Below are positions 54,547 through 63,967 of a DNA stretch of 64,000 bases, piece after piece. The stretch is taken from contig JAGGXR010000131.1 of assembly GCA_021162935.1 (NCBI GenBank), positions 20,359-84,358 on the forward strand, written 5' to 3'. Each line of letters starts with the position of its first letter. The stretch's first letter is position 1. The notes below the pieces were generated by a model. That model was not told the origin of the DNA, did no database searches, and worked only from the letters and a program-made list of their open reading frames with translations. The stretch is from Deltaproteobacteria bacterium (lineage in GTDB: Bacteria > Myxococcota_A > Polyangia > HGW-17 > SLPX01). The position numbers were made by a program, and so were the translations under genes.

Positions 54547-56355
54547 ATGCATCAAGCAATCAAAGACTTCTACATCAACGCGTTCCCAGAGCACGAACTG
54601 GACGAGGACGCATCCATCCTGTCGTCCCAATGTCCTTGGTGCGACGAGGGACGTATCCTGATCGACCTGGACCCAAAGGGGCCATTCTTCGGTCATTTCC
54701 ACTGCCAGAACCACTGCTCCCACGGAGGGCATGCACTGGATTTCGCCAGACATATGGGCATCGATCCGATCAAAGTTCCCGGCTACGACCCGGATCGAGA
54801 GCCCACCTACCGGCCTCCAGCCTTTCCATTTTCGCACAAGAACGGCGAGATGCACCGACTGGCCCGAATGTGCACCGAACCCATCCAGGCGCCCTTTCGT
54901 CAGGCCGGCATCGACAGCAAAGTCATGGAACTGATGCATGTGGGCTACAACGGACGACTCTACGTGTATCCGTATCTCCAAGAAGACGGCAACTGCTACT
55001 CCCTACGTGCCGTCCCCTTCACCGGCAAGTTCGACCAGCCCCTGTGGCAGGGCGAGGAAACGTTCACGAACCCGCCCCATAATCTGTTCAACACGCCCGA
55101 TATCGCCCGAGCCGACGGAGGGACGCTCATCGTCACCGTGTCGGAACGCAACGCCCTGGCGGCCAAGCAGGCAGGATTTAACGTAGTGGCCATCCCGACC
55201 TATCAAGACGAGACCTGTATCGACGACCAGCGCCTCGAATTCGTGCGCCAGGTGGTCCTGATCATGAACAATGACCAGGAAGGCCGTGACGTTGCGCATC
55301 AGATCGCCCTGAGGTTGGGGTTCAAAGCCCGGATCGTACGCTGGGAGTCCCACTTGAAAAAGGGATACGGGCTCTTTGACCTGCTGAACGAAACCTGTGG
55401 GCCGCAATCGGACGACAGCAGTCCTGGTGCCTTCCGATCCTTGCTGACGGCCATGGTGGCCGAATCCGAACCCCTGTCCCCCCTGCCTTCAGCCAAAAAG
55501 GAATTCGCCTTCTTCAACGAGCAGATCGAATCCCACCGGGGCCGGGAATTTCTCGGCCTCACGACCTGTTTCGACCGGCTCAACCACGCCCTCGACGGAC
55601 TACGCGGACTCAATGTCCTGGGCGCGCAACCAAAGGCGGGCAAGTCCACCTTTTTCATGCAGGTGGCGAGCAGCCTCGCCGAAAAGCAGGTCCCGGTCAT
55701 CTACTATGACTTCGAAAATGGCAGGCAGAAGGTCTACTCGCGTATCCTATCCCGCATGTCCCGCCTGTCGGAGCGTGAAGTCCTGTCTGAGGACCTCAAA
55801 CACGAGGACCGAACGCGCCTCGACGAAACCATGCGCCGATTCAAGGACATGCTCGGGCAATTCAAGGTCGTATCGGACCGTAAGATCAGCCCTGACTTAA
55901 TGCGCAAACAGATCGAATTCCTCAGAAGCCAAACCAATTCCGCCGACATGCTCCTGGTGATCGACAGTCTGCATAAGCTGCCCTTCGGGCGGCTCACCGA
56001 ACGACGAAGCGGCATCGACGCCTGGCTGAGACAAATGGAGGCCATCCGCGACGAAGAGGCCATCACCTTTCTGGTGATCTCCGAGTTGTCCCGCAGCGGC
56101 GAAGGAGGCTACGACCGAGAGCCGGACCTGGCCTCCTTCAAGGAAACCGGCGACATCGAGTACACCGCAGACAATGCACTCGTCATGACCACGCGGGGCT
56201 CGGCATACCGGGAAGCGGAAACCAGCGCCACCGACCGAGTCGTGGACCTGTGGCTCGTTGCCACCAGAGAAATGAGCCCAGGCAGGATCGCGTCCTATCG
56301 CGTGGACTACCCTTACTGGTCGTTTCGAGAAGAAAATCCGGGGTACGTCCCGTGA
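54547..56355 (+). CDS. T7 gp4-like primase-helicase (TOPRIM-altered)
   Basis: 602 residues. The zinc-binding region has four Cys (29, 32, 53, 57) and resembles DnaG/T7 gp4 primase fingers. A TOPRIM domain follows (Glu200 in VTVSERNALAA; MNNDQEGRD at 240-248). Its usual DxD reads NxD because Asn241 replaces the first Asp, so primase activity is doubtful. A DnaB-type RecA core ends the protein: Walker A GAQPKAGKST (359-368), Walker B DMLLVIDS (467-474), and SELSR with ETGDIEYTADNALVM. The role may be a replicative or accessory DNA helicase. Such enzymes are common in phages and mobile elements, but no phage genes flank it. The next small gene starts as GTGA overlapping its stop. Confidence 0.88.
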   Translation: MHQAIKDFYINAFPEHELDEDASILSSQCPWCDEGRILIDLDPKGPFFGHFHCQNHCSHGGHALDFARHMGIDPIKVPGYDPDREPTYRPPAFPFSHKNGEMHRLARMCTEPIQAPFRQAGIDSKVMELMHVGYNGRLYVYPYLQEDGNCYSLRAVPFTGKFDQPLWQGEETFTNPPHNLFNTPDIARADGGTLIVTVSERNALAAKQAGFNVVAIPTYQDETCIDDQRLEFVRQVVLIMNNDQEGRDVAHQIALRLGFKARIVRWESHLKKGYGLFDLLNETCGPQSDDSSPGAFRSLLTAMVAESEPLSPLPSAKKEFAFFNEQIESHRGREFLGLTTCFDRLNHALDGLRGLNVLGAQPKAGKSTFFMQVASSLAEKQVPVIYYDFENGRQKVYSRILSRMSRLSEREVLSEDLKHEDRTRLDETMRRFKDMLGQFKVVSDRKISPDLMRKQIEFLRSQTNSADMLLVIDSLHKLPFGRLTERRSGIDAWLRQMEAIRDEEAITFLVISELSRSGEGGYDREPDLASFKETGDIEYTADNALVMTTRGSAYREAETSATDRVVDLWLVATREMSPGRIASYRVDYPYWSFREENPGYVP

Positions 56356-56630
56356 GCCAAGACAAACCGGCAAAACGGACGATGAGTCTATGGTCCATCT
56401 CGGGCCTATCGGGCCAAACAATGGCCTGGCTCGCCGCGATTCTTCTCGCCGGTGGCATCCGCCCGTCCGGAGCCGCCTTCTGGACCATCGACCTGCTGGG
56501 CGCAGCCCTATGCGGCGTCGCCTTCGTGGCTCGTTTCCGACGAAGCGGCGCATCGGGTCAATGGGGGAACGCCGTGGGATTCGCCCTGGCGGTGACCGTC
56601 GCCGTGGCGGCGTGGCTCCTGTTGACATGA
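56352..56630 (+). CDS. Small membrane protein coupled to the primase-helicase
   Basis: 92 residues, starting at GTG 56352 that overlaps the helicase TGA; an internal ATG at 56382 is possible. Three hydrophobic segments (TMAWLAAILLAGGI, IDLLGAALCGVAFVARF, AVGFALAVTVAVAAWLLLT) suggest a two- or three-TM protein with short loops. There is no recognised family. The overlap implies coupled translation, and a functional link to the helicase is only inferred. Confidence 0.65.
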   Translation: MSQDKPAKRTMSLWSISGLSGQTMAWLAAILLAGGIRPSGAAFWTIDLLGAALCGVAFVARFRRSGASGQWGNAVGFALAVTVAVAAWLLLT

Positions 56631-56744
56631 GTACCCGATCAAGATAGACGGGCACGAGGCCGAAAAACGACGAGGCCTGACCGAAACGATGGGCAGCGGC
56701 AGCGCCCTTTCGAAATGTAAGGAACGACGACAGGAGCAACCGCC

Positions 56745-57617
56745 ATGTCGAAGCGACCCCTCCTTGGTGTGATTGGAGGCACTGGCCTCTATGACATGCC
56801 CCACCTCAAGGTGACAGAAGAACGTGTCATCGAGACACCCTTCGGCGAGCCATCGAGCCCCTACGTGATCGGCGAGATTCAGGACACGCAGGTCATCTTT
56901 TTGTCGAGACACGGCCGCGGTCACCGATTCCTGCCCCAAGAAATCAACTACCGAGCCAACATCTACGGATTCAAGCAACTCGGCGTGGAGCAGATCCTGG
57001 CCATCAGCGCCGTGGGATCCATGAAGAAAACGATCCGCCCAGGCGACTTCGTCGTCGTGGACCAATTCTTCGACCGCACGAGAACGAGGCCTGCCACTTT
57101 CTTCGGAGACGGCCTCGTGGCCCACGTCTCCCTGGCCGACCCAGTCTGTCCCAGGTTGAGCGAGTTGGTGGCACAGGCGGCGAGCCATTCGGGTGCCACG
57201 GTCCATCGTGGCGGCACCTACCTGTGCATCGAAGGCCCGCAGTTCTCCACGAGGGCCGAATCCAGCGTCTATCGAACCTGGGGTGTGGACGTGATCGGCA
57301 TGACAAACCTGTCCGAGGCGCGACTGGCCCGTGAGGCCGAATTGTGCTTTTCCACCCTGGCCCTAGCCACGGACTACGACTGCTGGCATGAATCCGAGGC
57401 GGACGTGGACGTCGAAGCCGTCATGGCGGTCATCGCAGACAACGCGAATCGCGCACAGGACACGGTCATGCGGCTCTGCGGGCTCATTGCGACCAGCCCG
57501 AGAACCTGCGCCTGTGGGTCGGCCCTTGCCGCGGCGATCACATCCGATCACGAGGTGATCTCGAACGAAACGGCGACGAGGCTGGCCCTCCTCGTGGGCA
57601 AATACCTGGACCAATAA
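56745..57617 (+). CDS. mtnP: S-methyl-5'-thioadenosine phosphorylase
   Basis: 290 residues of the PNP/MTAP type II family. It splits methylthioadenosine with phosphate into adenine and methylthioribose-1-phosphate. Motifs are IGGTGLY at the N-terminus, SRHGRGHRFLPQEINYRANI, GPQFSTRAES, and IGMTNLSEARLAREAELCF. The DYDCWHE segment is the MTAP hallmark over PNP. AGGAG precedes the ATG. Its product is the MtnA substrate (31343). A TPR lipoprotein and a PfkB kinase follow at once, the latter overlapping. Confidence 0.95.
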   Translation: MSKRPLLGVIGGTGLYDMPHLKVTEERVIETPFGEPSSPYVIGEIQDTQVIFLSRHGRGHRFLPQEINYRANIYGFKQLGVEQILAISAVGSMKKTIRPGDFVVVDQFFDRTRTRPATFFGDGLVAHVSLADPVCPRLSELVAQAASHSGATVHRGGTYLCIEGPQFSTRAESSVYRTWGVDVIGMTNLSEARLAREAELCFSTLALATDYDCWHESEADVDVEAVMAVIADNANRAQDTVMRLCGLIATSPRTCACGSALAAAITSDHEVISNETATRLALLVGKYLDQ

Positions 57618-57622
57618 GAACC

Positions 57623-58138
57623 ATGATCCATCGCCTCGCCACCAGCATCTCGGCCATGAGCCTCGTCGTTGTGGTCCTATCGGCCTGTCACGATGGGTCC
57701 GACCAAAAGGACCGAGCTGCGGCGACGAGGCAGTACGACAAAGCCAAGGCTGCCTTGGCAACGGGCGACCTGGACGAGGCGGTCTCCCACTGTCGAGCCG
57801 CCATTCGAAAGCGTCCCAAGTGGGCAAAAGCGCACAATCTGCTCGGCATGGCCCTGCGGGCCAAATTCTTTGAGACCGGCGACCAGGGCTACCAGACCGC
57901 CCAGTTGGCCGCTTTGGAAAAGGCGACCCTTCTCGCGCCTAAATGGTCGGTGGCCCACATGAACCTGGCCACGACCCTATGGCGCCTCGGCAAAACGAGG
58001 CAGGCCTGCATCGAATTTCGCAAAGCCCTGGCCCTGGACCCGTCTCATCCGGACAAAGCATCCATCGATGCGCAATGCAGCGCAGGACAGGAGGACCCTC
58101 ATGGCACTGGTAGTGGTGGGCAGCGTCGCCCTCGATGA
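57623..58138 (+). CDS. TPR lipoprotein
   Basis: 171 residues. The signal ends in lipobox VLSAC. About three TPR units follow (QYDKAKAALATGDLDEAVSH, WAKAHNLLGMALRAKFFETG, WSVAHMNLATTLWRLGKTRQ). The start is 5 bases after the mtnP stop with no strong SD, so it is probably coupled. Its end overlaps the PfkB start by 38 bases in another frame. TPRs mediate protein contacts; the partner is unknown. It is an odd insertion between two salvage enzymes. Confidence 0.82.
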   Translation: MIHRLATSISAMSLVVVVLSACHDGSDQKDRAAATRQYDKAKAALATGDLDEAVSHCRAAIRKRPKWAKAHNLLGMALRAKFFETGDQGYQTAQLAALEKATLLAPKWSVAHMNLATTLWRLGKTRQACIEFRKALALDPSHPDKASIDAQCSAGQEDPHGTGSGGQRRPR

Positions 58139-59024
58139 CGTCTACACGGAAACGGAGCAGCGTACCGGAATCTTGGGAGGATCGGCCTCCTATTTTTCAA
58201 TGGGAGCCAGCGTCCTGACCGACGTGAAGGTCGTCGCGGTCGTGGGAGACGACTTCCCGGACGAATACGTCGAACTCTACCGAACGAGAAACGTGGACAC
58301 GGAAGGCCTCGTCAAAAAGACGGGAAAAACCTTTCACTGGGCCGGCCGCTACTCGGCTGACTTTTCCACCAGAACCACCCTGGCGACTGACCTGAACGTC
58401 TTTGCCGAATTCGATCCGAAACTCCCTAATTCCTATCGCACGGCGAGCCACGTATTCCTGGGCAACATCGAACCAGGTCTTCAACACAAGGTACTCGACC
58501 AACTCGAATCCCCCTTGTTCGTGGCAGCCGACACCATGAACTACTGGATCGACCATTCATTCGATCGTCTCATGGCCCTGCTGCCCCGGCTGGATATGCT
58601 CCTCATCAACGACGAAGAGGCCCGCCTGCTGGGCCGTAGTTCCTCCCTGACTGCGGCGGCGAAAAAAATCCTCGCACTGGGACCAAAGTCCATCGTGGTC
58701 AAGCGCGGAGAGCACGGCGCCAGCCTCTACCACGAAAAGGGCTCGTTCTTCCTGCCGGCCTTCCCCGTCAAGCAGGTCGCCGACCCGACCGGAGCCGGCG
58801 ACAGTTTCGCGTCCGGGTTCATGGGATACCTCGCGGGCCGGGTACCCGGCACCCCTTCCTTCGAAGACCTCAAGCAGGCCCTCGCCGTGGGCACCGCCGT
58901 AGCTAGCTTCACCGTGGAACACTTCAGCCTGGACGGCCTGCTCCATCTCGATGCAAACAAGATCCTCGAACGCTACCAGACCCTCCTCGACCTGGTCCAC
59001 ATCGATCCCATCACAACACTGTAA
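58101..59024 (+). CDS. PfkB (ribokinase) family carbohydrate/nucleoside kinase
   Basis: 307 residues from ATG 58101 (AGGAGG six bases upstream). PfkB motifs: GGSASYFSMGASVL at about 26-40, LLINDEEARLLG, and the anion-hole/base motif DPTGAGDSFASGFMGYL near residue 230. It phosphorylates a sugar or nucleoside hydroxyl with ATP. Adjacency to mtnP suggests a salvage substrate such as adenosine or a ribose derivative; 5-methylthioribose kinases proper are a different family. The exact substrate cannot be assigned. Confidence 0.9.
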   Translation: MALVVVGSVALDDVYTETEQRTGILGGSASYFSMGASVLTDVKVVAVVGDDFPDEYVELYRTRNVDTEGLVKKTGKTFHWAGRYSADFSTRTTLATDLNVFAEFDPKLPNSYRTASHVFLGNIEPGLQHKVLDQLESPLFVAADTMNYWIDHSFDRLMALLPRLDMLLINDEEARLLGRSSSLTAAAKKILALGPKSIVVKRGEHGASLYHEKGSFFLPAFPVKQVADPTGAGDSFASGFMGYLAGRVPGTPSFEDLKQALAVGTAVASFTVEHFSLDGLLHLDANKILERYQTLLDLVHIDPITTL

Positions 59025-59064
59025 CCATCACGCGACGCCATCTTTCCCCCCTGAGGAAAAATCC

Positions 59065-59172
59065 ATGAAGTTGACACGGCCATCGCGTCGATGGTACTGG
59101 CAGGTGTTCGATCAACACGGCAATGACCAACAATGGGGGGAACCGTCCCGCACCATGGAGGTACAGGAATGA
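59065..59172 (+). CDS. Possible Trp-rich micro-ORF coupled to the RHS gene
   Basis: 35 residues (KLTRPSRRWYWQVFDQ near the start, then HGNDQQWGEPSRT). GAGGAAA lies five bases before ATG 59065. The stop overlaps the RHS ATG (ATGA), and the RHS SD lies inside it. It may be a leader peptide for translational coupling or a small protein; coding status is unproven. Confidence 0.35.
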   Translation: MKLTRPSRRWYWQVFDQHGNDQQWGEPSRTMEVQE

Positions 59173-62100
59173 ACGTACTGTCTGATCATAGAAATACAAT
59201 ATATGGCCACTTTTTCACACTTCGCACCGCTGCGATCTTGGTCTCATTGGCCTGCACGGGCCTGATCGTGGCTGCATGCGGCGATTCCGGTGGTGGCCAC
59301 GGCGGCAACAACCAGAACAACGACGGCGGGCTGTCGGGTACAGAACGCATCTATGGCAAGGTCCTGGACACGAGTACGGATCAGCCCATGGAAGGGGTCA
59401 CGATCACCGCCTCCATCGACGGCGAAGGCCTGACGGACACGGTGACGAACGATCATGGGCGGTTCATGATCATCGCACCGAAGACCGGGACGTATGCAGT
59501 GACCGCACGCTTGGACGGATACACGTACGCCCAACGCAAGGTGGTGATCGCAACCGGTTCCATCGAGGCGGTCCGGCCCATGTATCTGACCCCAATCGAC
59601 CCGAAGGCCGTGGTGATCGGCTCTGAAGGCGGGCAGGGCGAAAACTCGGATGGGTCCATCACCATCGACGTCCCCGCTGGTGCGCTCAAAGGCAGCACGG
59701 AAATGCACTTCACGCCATTTTCCCATGGGTGGACCCTGCCCAACGACCTGCCCAGTCTGTCGCATTTCACCTACGCCTGTGAGTTGTCCCCTGAAGGCCA
59801 AACCTTCAAACACCCCGTCACCCTCAAGATTCGAAACACACGCGGATTTGCTCCCGGCACGCCAATCCCAGTCGGGATCTACGATTCGCACAGCCTGGTC
59901 TGGACGCACGAGTCCATGGGAACGGTGAGCGATGACGGCCAGTGGGTCGTGTTCCAGGTGGAACACTTCTCGGCGCGGGACTGCAACCTGGGGCGCACGT
60001 CGCCTGATGGAGGAGGCTCCCCGGACGCGCTCTCCGACGAATCCTCACGCCGGCGCACCCACCGCAACAACCATCCCTGCAGCGCCATCCACGCCGGGTC
60101 GCTCGTGGGCGTGACGGATGGGCATCTCACGATCTCCCACGACCTACCCAAGCACCAGGTCCTGTCACAGAAAACGGGTCTGTCCCTGGTGTACAACTCC
60201 GGGCTGGTCCAGACCCATGCCCTGCTGTGGCTCACCTACGACATCACCAGCACCAGCACCCTGCCCCCGGACCGGATACGCTTCATCGCAGAGGTGGGCG
60301 GAAATCGAGTGGAACGCACCTACACACCACAGAACCGTGCCATGTCCTTTGGATATCTGTGGAATGGGAAGGACCCCATGGGGAACGACCTGCCCGAAGG
60401 CACCTACCACTACCGAATGACCCTGGCCAATCAATATCGAACCACTTTTGCCGAGGTGGATGAATTCGGCGGAGAGGCGGTCGATGACACGGGCATCGAG
60501 GCCGATGAACTCCTGCCCTTCGCAAGCACCAAAGAAGGAGATCTGGTCCTGGGCCGCTCGACGGACAAGGCGGATTGGCCCCTGGGGGTCGGCTGGGGCC
60601 TGGCCGCCCTGTATCGCCTGTCGCGCAACGATGATGGAACCGTTTGGATACGATCCGGCGAGGGATCGGCGTTTGGATACATGAAAAATGACCAGGGCAG
60701 CTATGAACCACATGCCGGTGATTTTTCGTCCCTCGTGGAAGAATCCGACGGCACATTCACGTGGACCCGTCTCGACGGTGCCCATGTGAAGTTCGATGAA
60801 AATGGTCTGGCGGTATCCACGACGGATGCGGACGGAAACGCCACCGGATACAAATACGATGCAGCCGGACGTCTGACCGGGGTCATCGATCCCACGGGCA
60901 AGACCACGACCCTCGCCTACGACGGTCAGGGCCGCCTGAGCAGCATCGCCGACCCCATGGGGCGCACAACCACAATCACGCAGGACGATGAGGGAAACCT
61001 GATCGGCATCACGAATCCAGATGGCTCTGCGAGAACCTTCACCTACGACGACAAGCACCAACTCACGGCCCAAACGGACGCTGGAGGCCACGTCACCCAA
61101 TACCAATACGATAGCATCGGAGCGATTGCTCGGGTGGATCGCCCGGACGGAAGTCATACCGAACACGTCTCCCTGCTGAGCATGAGCACGGATGAAATCC
61201 AAAACGACACACTGAGCTACCGCGATGGCAACGGCGGCACGTACCTGTTTCTGGTCAACCAATTTGGGACCCGTACCAGGATCCAAGACCCATTGGGTCG
61301 GGTGGTCACCATGGAACGTACTCCGAACGACCTACTCCTGGCAGCCATCCACACCATGGAGGACGACTCGCATTCGATCACCGGATTCAAATATGACGAC
61401 CGGGGCAACACGATCATGATCACAGGCCCCTTGAGCATCTCGGACGCGGACGAAAAGAACCTGTTCATGGATTATGATGACCAAGACCGCATGGTCTCCA
61501 TACGACACGATATCGTGGGTGCCTACAGCATGGAATACCAGGGCTCTCACCGGGCGCCCACCACGGTCACCCTGCCCGACAACCGGGTCGTGCGATTCAC
61601 ATACGACGACCAGGGCCTGCGGACCTCCATGGACGTAGCGGGAAGAACCGTCACCTATGAGCACGATGCATCCGGCAACATAAGCCGCGTCACCGTTCCG
61701 GGCGGAGCAACCTGGACCTACGACTACGACGAGTACGGCAACCTGACGACTCTCACCGACCCTGACGGACGACAGGAGTCCACCACATCCAATCAAATGA
61801 ATGAACCGACCCACAAGGCAACCGGAGACCTGAGCTTCGACTTCGAATACACACCTGGGTCTGGGACCTCTGCATCGGCCCGATATCCAGACGATCTCAC
61901 CGCCGTCGCGGACAGCTCAGGGGCCAGGACCCAATTCGGATACGACGAACGGCATCGTCTGACGAGCATCACCGACCCACTCGGCAACGAAACGACGCTG
62001 TCCTACGACGGCCAGGGGCACCTGACACAACGAGCCCTGGCGAACGGAGAAACAGAATCGTTCTCGTACAACGAAGCTGGTCAACTCACCGGCCGCACCA

Positions 62101-63773
62101 TGAGCAGCGGGCAGCAATATGACTACACCTATGGAGATCGGTCCGGGCTACTCCTTACCACCAGTTCTCCGGTGGGCAACACGACATGGTCCTACGACAA
62201 CGCCATGCGCGCCTCTTCAATCGCGCTCGACTTTGCAGACCACTTTTTGGCCTCCTTGGACTACGATTATCGAAGTGTCAACTCCACGGACTTTACGGCC
62301 ACCCTGTCAACGTCGAGCGACTCCTGGAGTTTCTCGTTCGGATACGATTCGGAAAACAGCCTCGACCCGTACTACATTTTCGGAGGCACCGCCTACATGG
62401 GGATCACCCTTTCATATGATGCATCGGGGTTGGTCTCTGGTTGGGACAGCTGGGGTGACTGGCTCCATGCTCACTTCAACGACGACGCCATGGGCCGCGT
62501 CATTGGCGCCCAGTATGTCGACAGCTCGGATCAGGTGGCGGTGGACCTATCGTTCGTTTTCTCCCTGGCGGGACTCGTAACGTCCGTGACGAGTCTCGAA
62601 GGACAGCACGTCTTCACGTACGACACGGCCGGACGAATCACCGCGATGACCCATCCATCGGCGGACAATCCCGACGAGGCATTCACGTACGACTCGGCGG
62701 GCAACCGACGCCGATCTGGACAAGAAACCGAATACCGATACGACGCCGCTCATCGACTCCTGCAGGATGCAGACTACACCTACAGCTACGACGAAGCCGG
62801 CAATCGCCTCTCCCGCATCTCACGCTCCGACGGTTCGACCACCCAATACGGGTACGACGGCCGGGGCCAACTCACCCACGTGACCCTTCCGTCGGACACG
62901 AGAGTAGAGTACCGCTACGATGCATTCGCACGTCGCGTGGAAAAGTGGGTCGACGACGCCCTGGTCACTCGCTTCATCTGGCACGGAGATGAACTGTTCG
63001 CCGAATTCGATGGTGCTGGGACCATCGTGCGACTCTACACTCCGACCCCGACCGTGGATCGGCCCGTCGGCGTGTCCGTACGGGACAACAACGCAGACCT
63101 GGTGGACTATTACTACGCACCAGGGCCGGACGGCACGATTCTGGTGCTGCTCGACGAAAACGGCGTCATCGTCGAATCCTATCGCTACCGAGCTTTCGGT
63201 GCACCGGTCGGCCTGCCTGCATCACCGAAGAACACGCGGCTGTTTGCAGGCATGGACTACGACACAACCACAGGCCTATATAACGTCCGAGCCCGCTGGT
63301 ACGACCCGCAAAGCGGTCAATTCCTCCAACCGGATCCCCTGCCCATGGGTCGCGCCTTGTCGCCCTATGACTTTGCTGACAATCACCCATGGAGCGCCAC
63401 AGACCCATCCGGGTACGAAACCGACCACAATAGCATGGACGGCTTCAGCACGCTCGTCACCGATCAGGCCGTCAAACCGACGCTCGAGAAGGCCATCGTC
63501 ACCGGCGTTTCCAAAATCCCGGTGGTCGGTGGTGTTGGCAGCAAGGTGGTCAGTACAGGACTCATGGCCAAAGATCTGATCAAAATCGCTATCTCCGACG
63601 ACCCACTCAAAGCCGGCAGGGACTGGTACAAATCTCAATGGTGGAATCCAGCAGCCAAGTATGTCGACAGTTTTACCAGTTTGGGCGGCGTGGGTTCTAC
63701 GGATTCCAAAGATAAGGGCAAAGGCGGCTCACCTCGACCAGGTTGCATGTGGACGCCCATTTTCGGTCGCTAA
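59169..63773 (+). CDS. RHS/YD-repeat lipoprotein with variable C-terminal tip
   Basis: 1534 residues from ATG 59169, with GGAGG upstream. The signal ends in lipobox VAAC. Next are a carboxypeptidase-regulatory-like domain (YGKVLDTSTDQPMEGVTITA) and a ZU5-like domain (SEGGQGENSDGSITIDVPAG). Then come some 20 YD repeats (GYKYDAAGRLTGVIDPTGKT and variants). The RHS core hallmark is RLFAGMDYDTTTGLYNVRAR, closed by YDPQSGQFLQPDPL. The last 125 residues (DNHPWSATDPSGYETD onwards) are a unique tip of unknown fold, typically a toxin or effector domain in polymorphic toxins. The lipobox form suggests surface display rather than VgrG-type secretion; no T6SS genes or immunity gene are visible before the IS. 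Confidence 0.9.
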   Translation: MNVLSDHRNTIYGHFFTLRTAAILVSLACTGLIVAACGDSGGGHGGNNQNNDGGLSGTERIYGKVLDTSTDQPMEGVTITASIDGEGLTDTVTNDHGRFMIIAPKTGTYAVTARLDGYTYAQRKVVIATGSIEAVRPMYLTPIDPKAVVIGSEGGQGENSDGSITIDVPAGALKGSTEMHFTPFSHGWTLPNDLPSLSHFTYACELSPEGQTFKHPVTLKIRNTRGFAPGTPIPVGIYDSHSLVWTHESMGTVSDDGQWVVFQVEHFSARDCNLGRTSPDGGGSPDALSDESSRRRTHRNNHPCSAIHAGSLVGVTDGHLTISHDLPKHQVLSQKTGLSLVYNSGLVQTHALLWLTYDITSTSTLPPDRIRFIAEVGGNRVERTYTPQNRAMSFGYLWNGKDPMGNDLPEGTYHYRMTLANQYRTTFAEVDEFGGEAVDDTGIEADELLPFASTKEGDLVLGRSTDKADWPLGVGWGLAALYRLSRNDDGTVWIRSGEGSAFGYMKNDQGSYEPHAGDFSSLVEESDGTFTWTRLDGAHVKFDENGLAVSTTDADGNATGYKYDAAGRLTGVIDPTGKTTTLAYDGQGRLSSIADPMGRTTTITQDDEGNLIGITNPDGSARTFTYDDKHQLTAQTDAGGHVTQYQYDSIGAIARVDRPDGSHTEHVSLLSMSTDEIQNDTLSYRDGNGGTYLFLVNQFGTRTRIQDPLGRVVTMERTPNDLLLAAIHTMEDDSHSITGFKYDDRGNTIMITGPLSISDADEKNLFMDYDDQDRMVSIRHDIVGAYSMEYQGSHRAPTTVTLPDNRVVRFTYDDQGLRTSMDVAGRTVTYEHDASGNISRVTVPGGATWTYDYDEYGNLTTLTDPDGRQESTTSNQMNEPTHKATGDLSFDFEYTPGSGTSASARYPDDLTAVADSSGARTQFGYDERHRLTSITDPLGNETTLSYDGQGHLTQRALANGETESFSYNEAGQLTGRTMSSGQQYDYTYGDRSGLLLTTSSPVGNTTWSYDNAMRASSIALDFADHFLASLDYDYRSVNSTDFTATLSTSSDSWSFSFGYDSENSLDPYYIFGGTAYMGITLSYDASGLVSGWDSWGDWLHAHFNDDAMGRVIGAQYVDSSDQVAVDLSFVFSLAGLVTSVTSLEGQHVFTYDTAGRITAMTHPSADNPDEAFTYDSAGNRRRSGQETEYRYDAAHRLLQDADYTYSYDEAGNRLSRISRSDGSTTQYGYDGRGQLTHVTLPSDTRVEYRYDAFARRVEKWVDDALVTRFIWHGDELFAEFDGAGTIVRLYTPTPTVDRPVGVSVRDNNADLVDYYYAPGPDGTILVLLDENGVIVESYRYRAFGAPVGLPASPKNTRLFAGMDYDTTTGLYNVRARWYDPQSGQFLQPDPLPMGRALSPYDFADNHPWSATDPSGYETDHNSMDGFSTLVTDQAVKPTLEKAIVTGVSKIPVVGGVGSKVVSTGLMAKDLIKIAISDDPLKAGRDWYKSQWWNPAAKYVDSFTSLGGVGSTDSKDKGKGGSPRPGCMWTPIFGR

Positions 63774-63804
63774 TTTCCTTCGAGAATTGAGGCGGATCGC
63801 TGCC

Positions 63805-63871
63805 ATGTCCGCCCGCCGCTGGCACGAGGCGATGCTGGACGGCCAACGTCGAAACGGGTCGGTCAGGCAAA
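63805..63871 (+). pseudogene. Interrupted IS66-accessory-like N-terminal fragment
   Basis: From ATG 63805 the frame reads MSARRWHEAMLDGQRRNG, then SVRQ, like the start of IS66-type accessory/HTH proteins (W...Q+RSG.SV..F). Its similarity ends where the insertion-sequence left end begins near 63872. This suggests that the new IS landed in an older one. Only about 22 residues are visible, so family assignment is tentative. Confidence 0.35.
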
Positions 63872-63908
63872 TGGAGAGTGTCCTAAACTTAGTTGAAAAG
63901 TAGATGAA

Positions 63909-63965
63909 GTGGCCTCCCTATTCTGGCAGGTTGGTTTTGCCAAAAAACCTGCAAAAGGAGGCCAC
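63909..63965 (+). promoter_or_regulatory. RBS-sequestering stem-loop before the IS transposase
   Basis: GTGGCCTCC (63909-63917) pairs perfectly with GGAGGCCAC (63957-63965), which contains the transposase SD. An inner perfect 7-bp pair, GCAGGTT/AACCTGC (63926-63932, 63946-63952), extends the structure. Such leaders in IS10/IS50 block translation from read-through transcripts. Confidence 0.6.
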
Positions 63966-63967
63966 GG

